Shown here piece after piece: positions 11,784 through 22,907 of a stretch of DNA of 64,000 bases. Each line of letters begins with the position of its first letter. The first letter of the stretch is position 1. The DNA comes from Lactuca virosa (lineage: Eukaryota > Streptophyta > Magnoliopsida > Asterales > Asteraceae), in NCBI GenBank assembly GCA_928212115.1, contig CAKMRJ010005412.1, positions 253,992,483 through 254,056,482 on the forward strand, in the 5' to 3' direction. The notes under the pieces were generated by a model, which had not been told where the DNA came from, did no database searches, and saw only the letters and a list, made by a program, of their open reading frames with translations. The position numbers and the translations under genes were made by a program.

Positions 11784-12048
11784 TTTTCTATATTCCATAA
11801 ATAGCAATAGCAATACGACCTTTATTTTGTAAATTGGTTAGATTATTAAAAAGTTAGAAAATATGATAGTTTCGAACTACATATGACCTAACTATATACA
11901 TACATCACATCGTATCTTGCGGTGGGCTGGGGTGGCAAGTGCGGTGAACACCACACTTTTTGATGTGTGGGGTGCAGTGAAGACCCCAACACGGTTTATT
12001 TTCCCAACAACTGTTTTAACTATTCTTTCTTTTTTAATATGTTTAGCT

Positions 12049-12051
<3 letters not shown>

Positions 12052-12134
<83 letters not shown>
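12052..12134. repeat. (AT)n-(GT)n compound microsatellite, LTR target
   Basis: AT repeats 12052-12106, then GT repeats to 12134. The GT tract resumes at 14097 after an inserted LTR and again after 15616 beyond a second LTR. Confidence 0.95.
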
Positions 12135-12138
<4 letters not shown>

Positions 12139-12538
12139 AACGCCCGCAGATTCGGGCTAGTCAACTTAGAGACGATAACCGTCAAAAATGACTTTTTGAT
12201 AGAGGGTTATTTAGAATAAATAATTTTAACTAAGTTGTAGTATCTGTCACAAGTTTTACGTACATGTAAAGAACGCCGAAATCCGAGTTATAACGAAGAA
12301 ATTATGACATGTCGAAGTTTCGCGACAAAACCGGCACAACACCGGGAATCATAAAAGTGAGTTTATGATAGAGTACTTTTTAGCCTTAGGGTTCTAAATG
12401 AAAGTTTTAGAGTACGTCTCCCCCTTCGTGTGGATATAAAGAACGTCAAAAACGGAGCTCGTATGCAAAAGTTATGGCCTTCCGAAGATGTAGCTGTCTG
12501 AGAGCATGACACGTGTCAGAAACCCTAATCTGACTGGA

Positions 12539-12771
12539 CTCATGACGTGAGCCTCTTTTCTCACGATGTGAGGAGTCAAAATGTCACATTTCGAAGCTAG
12601 AAGTCAAAAAGCTCACGACGTGAGCAACGATTTCTCACGACGTGAGGAGTCAAACGGATACTAATCGAGCCTAGAAAACACCTGGGAAGACTACGGGATG
12701 ACTCTTGCCATGGCTCACGACGTGAATCTTGATTCTCACGACGTAAGAGATCCAAAATCAGCCTATAAATA
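12539..12771 (+). promoter_or_regulatory. LTR promoter: three pairs of CTCACG-A-CGTGAG palindromes before the TATA box
   Basis: Six copies of the 13-bp interrupted palindrome begin at 12539, 12560, 12612, 12634, 12714 and 12735, forming pairs 21, 22 and 21 bp apart. TATAAATA follows at 12764-12771. Three of the six copies have one transition from the consensus in one arm, consistent with C deamination. Binding by a factor is inference. Confidence 0.7.
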
Positions 12772-13383
12772 GCAAGTCCAGCCTCTTCTCTTCCTTACAC
12801 CAAAATCTCTTCTCTCTCCCTCGTTTGTTAAGGCCGTTTTCGCATCCCGAGCCCGACGATCACGAAGCGCTGACCGTTTCTAATTCTATCAAAGCACGCT
12901 ACAAGTGAGTGCATATTACTTTCATCTTACACATAAATATGAAGTATTTTTATAAAATTACGTGCTATGTGTGCATATTATTTGAATACTTGTTGTCTAT
13001 GCTGGATGATCGATTTTATATACGTTTTAAATAATTTAAATTGTATATGTATTTTATATCTACAAATATGTTGGGGTAAAACATGGGTAGATAAAATAGT
13101 TGGTGTATGATGAAAAATGAGTTGGAATATGAGATGAAAGGCTATATAGATCATGAGATGAGGGTGGGAGGTGAGAAGTGAGAAAAGCCTTTACCCAAAT
13201 GTTGGCCCCGTCATCTAGCAGAGTATGGATGACAGTCATTGACTATTCTAGACGATCTGTGGAACACTAGCAGGCTCGCAACCTGTAGGTGTTGTGAACG
13301 ACGTGTTCATCCGGTGTACTCTAAAAACCCATTGACATGTATTTCGGGTGGATTGCCGAAAATAATACTGTCGATAAATGAGC

Positions 13384-13592
13384 TATGGACTTAGCACCCG
13401 CTGTATAAACCCTGGCGACTATGCGACTTAGTGTATGTTATATAAACCCTGGCGACTATGAGACTTAGTGCCTAAACCCTGGCGACTATGCGACTTAGTG
13501 CCTGTTGTATAAACCTTGGCGACTATGAGACTTAGTGCCTAAACCCTGGCGATTATGCGACTTAGTGCCTGTTGAGTAAACCCCGGAGACGA
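13384..13592. repeat. LTR-internal minisatellite (about 28/38-bp units)
   Basis: Repeats of 'taaaccctggcgactatgng' with 'acttagtgcc', alternating longer and shorter units. It is the reverse complement of the 37-bp array at 49052-49351 in the related LTR. Confidence 0.85.
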
Positions 13593-14118
13593 TGGATTTC
13601 GTGTCGATTCCTTAGGATGATCCTTAGGAATGAATGAACGAGGAATAGCTAATTCTTAGGGTAGATCCTTAAGAGTAAAGAAGATAATGGGGATGGGTAA
13701 TTGGGTTGATTGTTTGATGTTTAAACATAATAATTATATTATTGTGGGTTGAAAACCCTATGTACTCACCAGGTTTCCCAACCTGACACACTTAAGCTTA
13801 TTTGAATCACAGGTGACGATACGAAGTTACATTACACTGAGAGATTAAAGAGGTGTAGATCACTAGTGTAAATGAATGTAAGTTCTGTTTATGCTTATGT
13901 TTCTGTATTGACAATGACATCCCAAATATTTTAAAATGAATAAAAAAATACATTTCTTCGGAAATGCTTTGATAATGCATTTATCATGTTTTACTGGGAA
14001 CAAATTCTGCAACATTTTTAATAAAAGAAGTACTCTGATTTTTATAAAGCATAAACAAAATCGGTCTTTTCTGGCTGCGATAATGGGGATGTCACAGTGT
14101 GTGTGTGTGCGCGCACGC

Positions 14119-15616
14119 TGATAGCTTATTTTATTTCCTTATTTTTATTAGGTTATTTTAGTATTTTTTTAGCTCTTTTAATTAGTATTGCATTGTATAT
14201 TCTTTATTTTCTTTATCATGGATCGTGTCTGGTACTTTCTATTTTGCATGAGATATTTTATAGGGTTTTGGAGCTCATTGCGGTTGCGGGTTGACTGAAG
14301 TTGGGCTTAGTGGGCTTCTCGATGCATTATTTGGCTTTACGGATCCATCAAATGAGATTTGGGCATAAAAAGTTGAAGATTTGGATGAAGTGGACTTTTG
14401 AAGATGGGCCATGGATTTTTATTTTGGGCATGGACTATCCATATTTAGATCTTGAAGATGATTGGCCAATTTCAAATCATGTGAGTCATGGAGGGGACCA
14501 ATGGAATCTTGGGTAGTGGAATGGGTAGTGGAGAAGAATGGACCAATAGCATTCCAACAACACTTGCGAGGGTGGAATCTTAGGCGCGCGGGTACTCGTG
14601 CAACTGCCCAGTTTTGGGCATTTTGGTCATTTGGCTTACCATTTACCTTAGGGGTTGGATCTTTCAGCTAACACTTCGATTTTCCACCATTAGAGACCAG
14701 AGGAGGCGATTTTTTGAGCTTGGATACACATTCTTCTTATCTTCCAAAGTAATTGTTAGTTTCTTGATGTAATTAGACTTTTGTGATTGTTATTTTGTTG
14801 CCATGAGTGGCTAAATTCTCTATTTTGGTTAACTTTGGCTAAAACCTTTGAATGTTTGTGGGTTTTTGAAGGATTCATGCTTATTTATCATTTATCTTAT
14901 GTTTATGATTCTAGTTCATATTTCTTATGCTTGTTTAATACTTTGATCATGAGCTTGGTACTTGAATGAGCAATTGTTGGTTTATTTCTTTGGTTTAGCA
15001 TTGAATCATTGAATTTACTTAGAACAAGGGCTTTATGATGGTAGAAATCATCTCTAGCTTATGAATCATAGCTCCTTTATGGACGTGTAAGCATTGACAT
15101 CCTCTAGGAATTTGGGATTCCTTCATTCTTAAGGCTAATCAACTTCTTGGGTTCAATTGCTTCAATTGGATCTTTGATTTTGATTAAGAAGGTGTGTTGT
15201 GGGCTTCCCCAACCTCCATACTACCTATGAGGAATCTTGACATATCATGATTCATGATCGCTATAACCAATTTGGGCTGAATGATAAGCTTCATGTTAAA
15301 TCCTAATGATAAACACACAAATTTTCATTGTGTTGAATTGTCTTGGTTAACCAATTCTCTCCAATATTTGAGCATCTCACCATCTTGCTTAATTGCAAGC
15401 TTTTTAGTTATTCAAGTCTTTTAGTTTTCAAACAATCACAACACCCCATTTTAGTTTAATTGTAGTTAGTTAGTTTATTTACACTAGTTCTATTGGATTG
15501 CATTGGTGATTGAATACAACCATTTCCCCGAGTATCGATACCCATTTTTACCATTATATTACGTTTTATTTGCAAACAAATGGTGTAATTTGCTTGGTGG
15601 ACTTGACATCCCACCA
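14119..15616 (+). mobile_element. Solo LTR, Tat/Athila-like, with perfect 5-bp TSD
   Basis: 1498 bp, TGATAGC...CATCCCACCA, flanked by cacgc on both sides (14114-14118 and 15617-15621). The 3' part contains the 'gtatcgataccc' word typical of large Tat/Athila-type LTR ends. There is no PBS or internal region. It is inserted into the same GT/GC-rich microsatellite as the neighbouring solo LTR, 22 bp away. Confidence 0.75.
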
Positions 15617-15621
15617 CACGC

Positions 15622-16663
15622 TTGTGTGCGTGTATGTGTTTATATGTTTTTATAAATATATATTAAAAAATTATAAAAAAATATATCAAACTTCATGGTT
15701 TTTAATTCCCTATAAACAGAGTGTGATACTGATATATTATTTATACATATTTAAATAAAAAATGAATGGAGTGAGGGTAGTGAAAGGTGATAATTTTATA
15801 GGTTGATAGAAAAATAATGTGGTGATGAGTTGGCATGGAAAATTGGGAGGAAGTGAGACGGTACAACCTTTAGCCTAAGGTTTTGGAATGATTTTTCTAC
15901 AAAAGGTATTTCAATATTCTCAAACTTTTGAACTTAGTCCTTAAGGTGTTTTTTAAGTTTTTTATGTTTGACAAAATATTTATATATGCAAAATGTTTAT
16001 TTTAGTTTTTGAAAAAACATAATACTTCAAAATTTTCTTATTATGAATTTGTGATGTTTTTTCTCTATAATGGGAAGTACTTGTAAGTATATTATACTTG
16101 TGATGATTTTTTCCTATAATTTGAAGTAATTGTAAGTATTTTACAATATGTTTCCAAGGAATTTTCAAACACATTTAAAAAAAATGAATTCAACATATGT
16201 TATATTTACTATTCCTCTACGTGCATGTTTGATGGATGTGGTAGAGAAAGATTGGACTTTTATTGTACATAACATCATAATTACAAAAGTACAGCACAAT
16301 CTTGTCTTAAGACATGCACTATTATGGTTGGGTGCATTTTAGTGGCTAACAAGATGAATATAACAACTTGGCAAATCAATTTATATTATCAACCTCTCAG
16401 GAATGACAATTAACGATGGTGATGTGAGATACCTGGTGTATATTGCTCGTTTTTTGTTTCCAAGGATGATACATTTGTATGATGTTAGTGATATTATCCA
16501 AACTAAAATTTATGTTGGAATAGATCGGTTAGTGGAATAAGGTCTGATGGTAATCGTTCGGGTGGATTCCGCTTAGTTGGAATGTGTCACATGTAAGCAA
16601 CAATCAAATGAATATTATGTTGACTTTGGAGGTTAAGCATGACACACTATCTCTTATAGTGAA
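15622..16663. other. Unassigned AT-rich region
   Basis: Starts with the remaining GT microsatellite. Short open frames (for example 16148-16342) have no recognisable domain and no neighbours that extend them. It may hold decayed transposon or gene fragments; nothing can be named. Confidence 0.5.
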
Positions 16664-17656
16664 CTAGGCGTAACCTCGCGCGATGCGCAAGAATGCATTT
16701 AAGTGGTTAAAATAACTATGAGAAAAAATAGAAATATGTTGAAATTTACGTTTTTAGTCATGTTTTGGGCATTAACCAAATTATCAAATAACATAAAAAT
16801 CATCAACTTATATTTTGATACTATGTAATATAATCCATACCTTATAAACTTTACTTCTACTTTTATAATATCCAATATATATTATAATTTTTTGTATAAC
16901 ATTAATATAATCTACTTTTCTTAAGTCCGATAATATTTTTTTTGGATAAAACAAGAAATATGTTGTTTTGAATGATCTATTAATAAACAATATTGAACTA
17001 ATAAACTTTGTATTACACTATTTATATTACACCAAAACATCCAAGGTTTCATATATGAACTTTCAAATATTAAACATTGAAATTAAGAATGAAGTCATAC
17101 AAAATATATCATTATACATAAATGTCGTCAAGAGTTTTAAAATAAGTCGATTAGTAAATATGATATTTAATTTTAATTACATAGTTTGCAAGGCGTACGT
17201 TTGAGTTTACATTGGCGCGCCGAGAATCCTCTTTCTTAATTTGTACCTAAAAAATTAAGGTGAATAGGAATATAAAATAGATATTACTAAGCATTAATAA
17301 AAATAATTAAAAATGGTAATTAAAAATCTCCTACCACCGGTTAAAAACAACATACCTCTCTAGTGGTATCGATTCCTATGTGAAATTGAAGTAGTCATTC
17401 TATATACACCTTGTTTTCTAATTACATAAACAAATATGAGTAACCAAACATAGAAATGTTATATTTATGTAGGAAAAATATTTTAGTTAACTAACAAATT
17501 AAATAAAATAAGTTTAAGAGTTAGGAGTTTCAAAACATTAATAGTTTTATTAATCAATCAATTAAGTAACACATGTTGAAATTTTTACAATCATTATTAA
17601 AAAGCATTTGAAATATTAGATTTTAAATGAATTTTGGTTGAAGTGTTTTGACCTTT

Positions 17657-17729
<73 letters not shown>

Positions 17730-18308
17730 AAGAGAGAGAGATACAGAGATGGAAAGTATAACATATGTATGTGTTTAATTAATTATCTTTCTGAAACGAT
17801 ACAAATACAAAACAAAAAAAAACATATTTAAAATATTTAATTAAATATTTTCGACATCACCCTATATAACATATGATAAATATATTAACAATTAAACCAC
17901 AATATACAACGATTGTATTACAATAATCCAAAAACGAAGAAAATATAAAAACGAATTAGTATAACAAACTTACAAATTCAAAGCTCTAATATAATAGCAT
18001 ATCTCCAAAAGTGGTCATAAGACCTCAACCCAACACAAAAACCTGTAAGTTTGTTTTCTTTCTAAATTTTGTATATGATTTGTATGCATGTCTTCCTAAA
18101 AGATTAACATTTTTATACTAAACTTTTCACTAAATGGTAATTAAACATAATATAAGTTATAAGACTTTTGAGTGTTAGATCATAATTAAGAAAATTTTTG
18201 AGTTGCATTAGTTAAAAAAGGGGTTTCAAATGAATGTGGTTTAAGGAAGTTAAAAAAGGGGGTTTCAAATGCATGAGATTCAAGAAAAAATGCAAGCTTT
18301 ATAAGTAT
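16664..18308 (-). mobile_element. Non-autonomous Helitron, abutting the next one
   Basis: The minus-strand 3' end has hairpin GCGC-atc-GCGC followed by CTAG (16664-16667) next to host T. The 5' end (18060-18308) matches the Helitron at 2870-3110 but lacks the outermost ~8 bases and runs straight into the CTAG of the following Helitron. It contains an (AT)n(CA)n tract at 17662-17729. Confidence 0.65.
17662..17729. repeat. (AT)n(CA)n compound microsatellite
   Basis: About 26 AT units followed by 8 CA units, inside the Helitron. Confidence 0.95.
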
Positions 18309-18309
18309 A

Positions 18310-21300
18310 CTAGGCGAACGCCCGCGCGTTGCTTGAGATATAAAAAAATATTTTATATTAAAAATAACTAAATCATTGTTATTAACAATTAAATAATAAT
18401 TTCATAAAAAAATATAAAAAATGATTTTTAGTATTGTTATTATGTTGAACTATATTATAAGAGATAAGGTTGAAACTTGAAGTTGTTTTGCATATACAAT
18501 GTTATATGATTAAAATAGAAAAAAAATAATTTTTAAAAATAAATAAATCGTTATTGTTATCTATTAAATAATAATTTCATATTAAATTAAAACGTTTATA
18601 TTAAATAGTATCATTATGTAGAAAATACGATAATAGATACATCTTTTTATATATCTTAAATTTTATCATTTTGTACAACATATGATAATAGAGACAACTT
18701 TTTATCTTAAATAGTAAAAAAATGTTTTATATCATAAATATTACCATAATTATGTAGAACATATGATAATAGTGACGTCTTTTATAAGGTTAAAACTTTA
18801 AATTGTATTACATACAGGGTTGTAAAACTTGGCTAACACAACCAAATACTCGGCATGTTACTTAAACTCGGCCTCCAATGGAAGCGAGTTTGCCTAACTC
18901 AGCCAGAAGACACTCGGATCCTTATTAAACTCGATCCAAATCTAAAAGATACGGTCCAAAATCATTTTCGAAATTCTGAAATTTAATTGGTCACTTGTCG
19001 ACAAAGACAATCTCACTAAAGAATACACTCAACGTCCTACAAAGTTAGATGCAAGGAAGATCTCATGGCTTAGTCCTTTTGAAATATTTCACAACCTTTC
19101 CTATTTATAGAGGAGAATACATTCTCTTGTTTACTCTCACGATCAATGTGGGATGAAGACATTTTAATTAAACTCATTTCTTTATTTGCCAATAATTTCA
19201 TTTTGTTAAATAAAATATTAAATAATAAAAATAAAACGTTATCCAGAAAATTTATTATTCAATAGCTCTATTTTTCAGTAATCTTGTAAGTTGCTATAAA
19301 AAATTATGTTTTTATTGAATAACTTTTTGTTAAATCCTAAAATCATAAATTCAGTTAGGTACTTAATATAGAAAGTTTGTTTATATGTATTTTCATGATT
19401 CAAAATATCATTATAAAATGAATTTATTTATAAAATATAATCGAGTATATATTTCATGCTTTTGAATCAAAGTGATTTTTCAAACAATTATAATTTTATG
19501 TTTAGGTAGATTTTTTTATATTTATATAACATTATATAACTTATAATATTATTATAAACAATTTGAATAATCATGGGAGTTTCGAATGTATGTGGTGAAA
19601 GGAAAATGCTTCATTTATCGGTCCAAATTGATCAAACTCGGACCGATTCAGCTTAATATACCAAACTACATAACGTTTTTTCTATTGAAACCCGGTTTGT
19701 ATATATTTTGTGTTTTTGAATCAAATTTATTTTTCAAACAATTATAATTTTATGTTTAGGTAACTTATTTATAATATTATTTGAAACAATTTGAAAAATC
19801 ATGGGAGTTTCAAATGTACGTGCTGAAAGGAAATGCTTCCTTTATCGGTCCAAATTGATCAAACTCAGACCGATTCAACTCAATATACCAAACTACACAA
19901 CGGTTTTTCAACTGAAACTCTGTTTGAACTTAAAAAAATCTTGTTCAAAACCATTTTCGGGATTCTAAAACTTAAATGGACAGTTGCCAATAAAGACAAT
20001 CTCACCAAAGAATACCCTCAACATCCTAAAACGGTAGGCATAAGGAAGTTCTCATGGTTTGGTCCATTTGAAACATTTCACAACCTTTCCTATTTATAGA
20101 AGAGGAAACGTTCTCTTGTTTACTCTCACCATCGATGTGGGATGAAGACATTGTAATAAAATATGCTTTCTTGTTAATAAAACATTATTCAACTTATTTA
20201 GTAAAACACCATTTCTCTTGTTTACCCTTTCTTTATTGTTCAATAGTTCCATTTTTCTATAATCTCGTAAGTTGCTATCTAAAAAAGTAAGTTTTTATTG
20301 AATAACTTTTGTCAATTCTATATTAATTCAGTTAGTTATATAGAATTCATATATTCAAGAATTCATTCATAAATCAATATAATCTGCGTATATATTTCGT
20401 GCTTTTGATGTTTTTTATATTTATATAACATTATGTAACTTTTTTAAAATATCATTGGAAACAATTTGAAAAATCATGGGAGTTTCAAATGTATGTAGTG
20501 AAAGGAAAATGCTTCTTTTATGGTCCAAATAGATCAAACTCAGACCGATTCAACTAAATATATCAAACAACATATTTTTTTTTCTAGTGAAACCCGGTTT
20601 GTATATATTTCGTGCTTTTAAATCAAAGTGATTTTTCAAACAATTATAATTTTAGGTTTAGGTAGATGCTTTTTTATATTTATATAAAATTATGTAACTT
20701 ATTTATAATATTATTAGAAATAATTTGCAAAATCATGGGAGTTTCAAATGTTTGTTGTGAAAGGAAAATGATTCCTTTATCGGTCCAAATTGATCCAGTT
20801 CCGGTTCAACTCAATATACCCAACTACATAATTTTTTTTTCTAACTGAAACACGGTTTAAACCTGAAAAAATTCGGTTCAAAACCATTTTTTGAATTCTA
20901 AAAGTTAACTGGACAATTGCCAATATAGACAATCTCACCAAATAATACCTTCAAAATCCTACAAAGGTAGGCATGAGGAAGTTCTCATGGTTTGGTCCCT
21001 TTGAAACATTTCACAACCTTTCCTATTTATAGAAGATGAAACATTCTCTTGTTTACTCTCACCATCGATGTGGGATGAAGACATCGTAATAAAACACTCC
21101 TTCTTGTTTATAGAACATTATTTAACTTATTTATAATATTATTGGAAAGAAATTGAAAAGTCATGGGAGTTTCAAATGAATGTGGTGAAAGGAAGTTAAA
21201 AAAGGGGGTTTGAAATGCATGAGATTCATGAAAAAATGCTAGCTTTATAAGTATGTATGATGTATGATTTATTGTTCAATAGTTCCATTTTTCTATAATC

Positions 21301-22380
21301 TTGTAAGTTGCTATCCAAAAAAGTAAGTTTTTATTGAATAACTTTTTGTTCAATTCTAAAATCATAAATTCAGTTAGGTACTTAATATAGAAAGTTTGTT
21401 TATATGTATTTTCAAGATTCAAAAGTTCATTATAAAAAGAATTCATTTATAAAATATAATCTGCGTATATATTTCGTGCTTTTGATCAAATCGAATTTTC
21501 AAACAATTATAATTTTATGTTTAGGTAGATGTTTTTTTATATTTATATAACATTATGTAACTTTTTTAAAATATCATTGGAAACAATTTGAAAAATCATG
21601 GGAGTTTCAAATGTATGTAGTGAAAGGAAAATGCTTCTTTTATGGTCCAAATAGATCAAACTCGGACCGATTCAACTAAATATATCAAACTACATATTTT
21701 TTTTCTAGTGAAACTCGGTTTGTATATATTTCGTGCTTTTAAATCAAAGTGATTTTTCAAACAGTTATAATTTTAGGTTTAGGTAGATGTTTTTTTATAT
21801 TTATATAAAATTATGTAACTTATTTATAATATTATTAGAAATAATTTGCAAAATCATGAAAGTTTCAAATGTTTGTTGTGAAAGGAAAATGATTCCTTTA
21901 TTGTCCAAATTGATCCAGTTCCGGTTCAACTCAATATACCCAACTACATAATTTTTTTTTCTAACTGAAACACGGTTTAAACCTGAAAAAATTCGGTTCA
22001 AAACCATTTTTTGAATTCTAAAAGTTAACTGGACACTTGCCAATATAGACAATATCACCAAATAATACCTTCAAAATCCTACAAAGGTAGGCATGAGGAA
22101 GTTCTCATGGTTTGGTCCCTTTGAAACATTTCACAACCTTTCCTATTTATAGAAGAGGAAACATTCTCTTGTTTACTCTCACCATCGATGTGGGATGAAG
22201 ACATTGTAATAAAACACTCCTTCTTGTTTATAGAACATTATTTAACTTATTTATAATATTATTGTAAAGAAATTTAAAAGTCATGGGAGTTTCAAATGAA
22301 TGTGGTGAAAGGAAGTTAAAAAAGGGGGTTTGAAATGCATGAGATTCAAGAAAAAATGCTAGCTTTATAAGTATGTATGA
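18310..22380 (-). mobile_element. Helitron composed of ~1-kb internal repeats
   Basis: CTAG plus GC hairpin (18310-18332) forms the minus-strand 3' end. TCATACATACTTATAAAGC at 22380 forms the 5' end, adjacent to host T. Between them, four related blocks each end in 'tatttatagaag...gatgtgggatgaagac' (near 19098, 20085, 21023 and 22139). Each block also carries a 'tcatgggagtttcaaatg...ggtccaaatngatc' segment. No Rep/helicase protein is present. Host-like promoter words (TATTTATAG, GATGTGGGA) hint that the repeated unit was captured from elsewhere, perhaps an LTR. Confidence 0.6.
20141..22380. repeat. Recent ~1.12-kb direct duplication ending at the Helitron terminus
   Basis: The segment ending at 21260 and the segment ending at 22380 are nearly identical over most of their length (offset about 1116-1122 bp), with an ~80-bp gap in the first copy near 20350-20410. 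Both copies end with the full Helitron 5'-terminal sequence. Confidence 0.8.
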
Positions 22381-22592
22381 TTAGGTTGGCGTGTATGAAA
22401 AAGAAGGGGGAGTTAATGTGTATGAAAAAAGAAGGGGGAATTAGTGAATTTATTCCTTACTTCGATACATGAAAAGCATTTCGAATGTCTAACTTTGAAT
22501 AACATATGATTAGGTTACAATTTTTATTTACCTAAAATATGTTATTGGATTGAACGCATTGGTTATGAACATGGGCAAGAGCATGATTTCTT

Positions 22593-22907
22593 ATGGAACA
22601 TCATGATATAATAACTTTCAATAGTGTCAGGTCAATATGTTATTCGGATGCCGTCGTCGATGATTTCCCCATGCCTCTTGTTGTTCCTACACTTTCCGTT
22701 CCCGAACATGCTCCTTCTATCGATCTCAACCGGGATGCAGTTCCCTCTCTTTCTGTTACTCCTTCTTTTAATGTCTCGCAATCTTCTCTTCCCGAAATTA
22801 CTAAAACTGCCAATATGGGGGCTGAATTGGGATTTCAAGTTACAGGGTCTGACCCAATTTTGCGTGAAATTTTATCTGGTGGTGGCGCTAATGTTATTTT
22901 CCAATGA
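22593..22907 (+). pseudogene. LINE ORF1 C-terminal remnant
   Basis: About 104 codons rich in Ser/Pro, with no recognisable zinc knuckle left, ending immediately at ORF2. Its TGA stop (22905-22907) overlaps the ORF2 ATG (22904-22906) as ATGA. Assignment rests on position only. Confidence 0.5.

Larger units (their letters stand above)
12136..14096 (+). mobile_element. Solo LTR, Gypsy-type (TGTAACGCCCG...GATGTCACA family)
   Basis: The 1961-bp LTR starts TGTAACGCCCG and ends GGGATGTCACA. Flanks are gtgta on the left and gtgtg on the right, a 5-bp TSD within the microsatellite with one difference. No PBS or internal sequence is attached, so it is a solo LTR. The same family, in reverse, forms the LTRs of the element starting at 48505. 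A TATA box lies at 12764-12771. Confidence 0.85.

Noticed and set aside
11917..12219. Open frame of 100 codons with YIYIYI/CVCVCV
   Set aside because: Reads through the (AT)n(GT)n microsatellite into an LTR.
16148..16342. Possible gene fragment (MDVVEKDWTFIVHN...)
   Set aside because: No domain, no continuation in flanking sequence and no splice-consistent exons; kept as unassigned.
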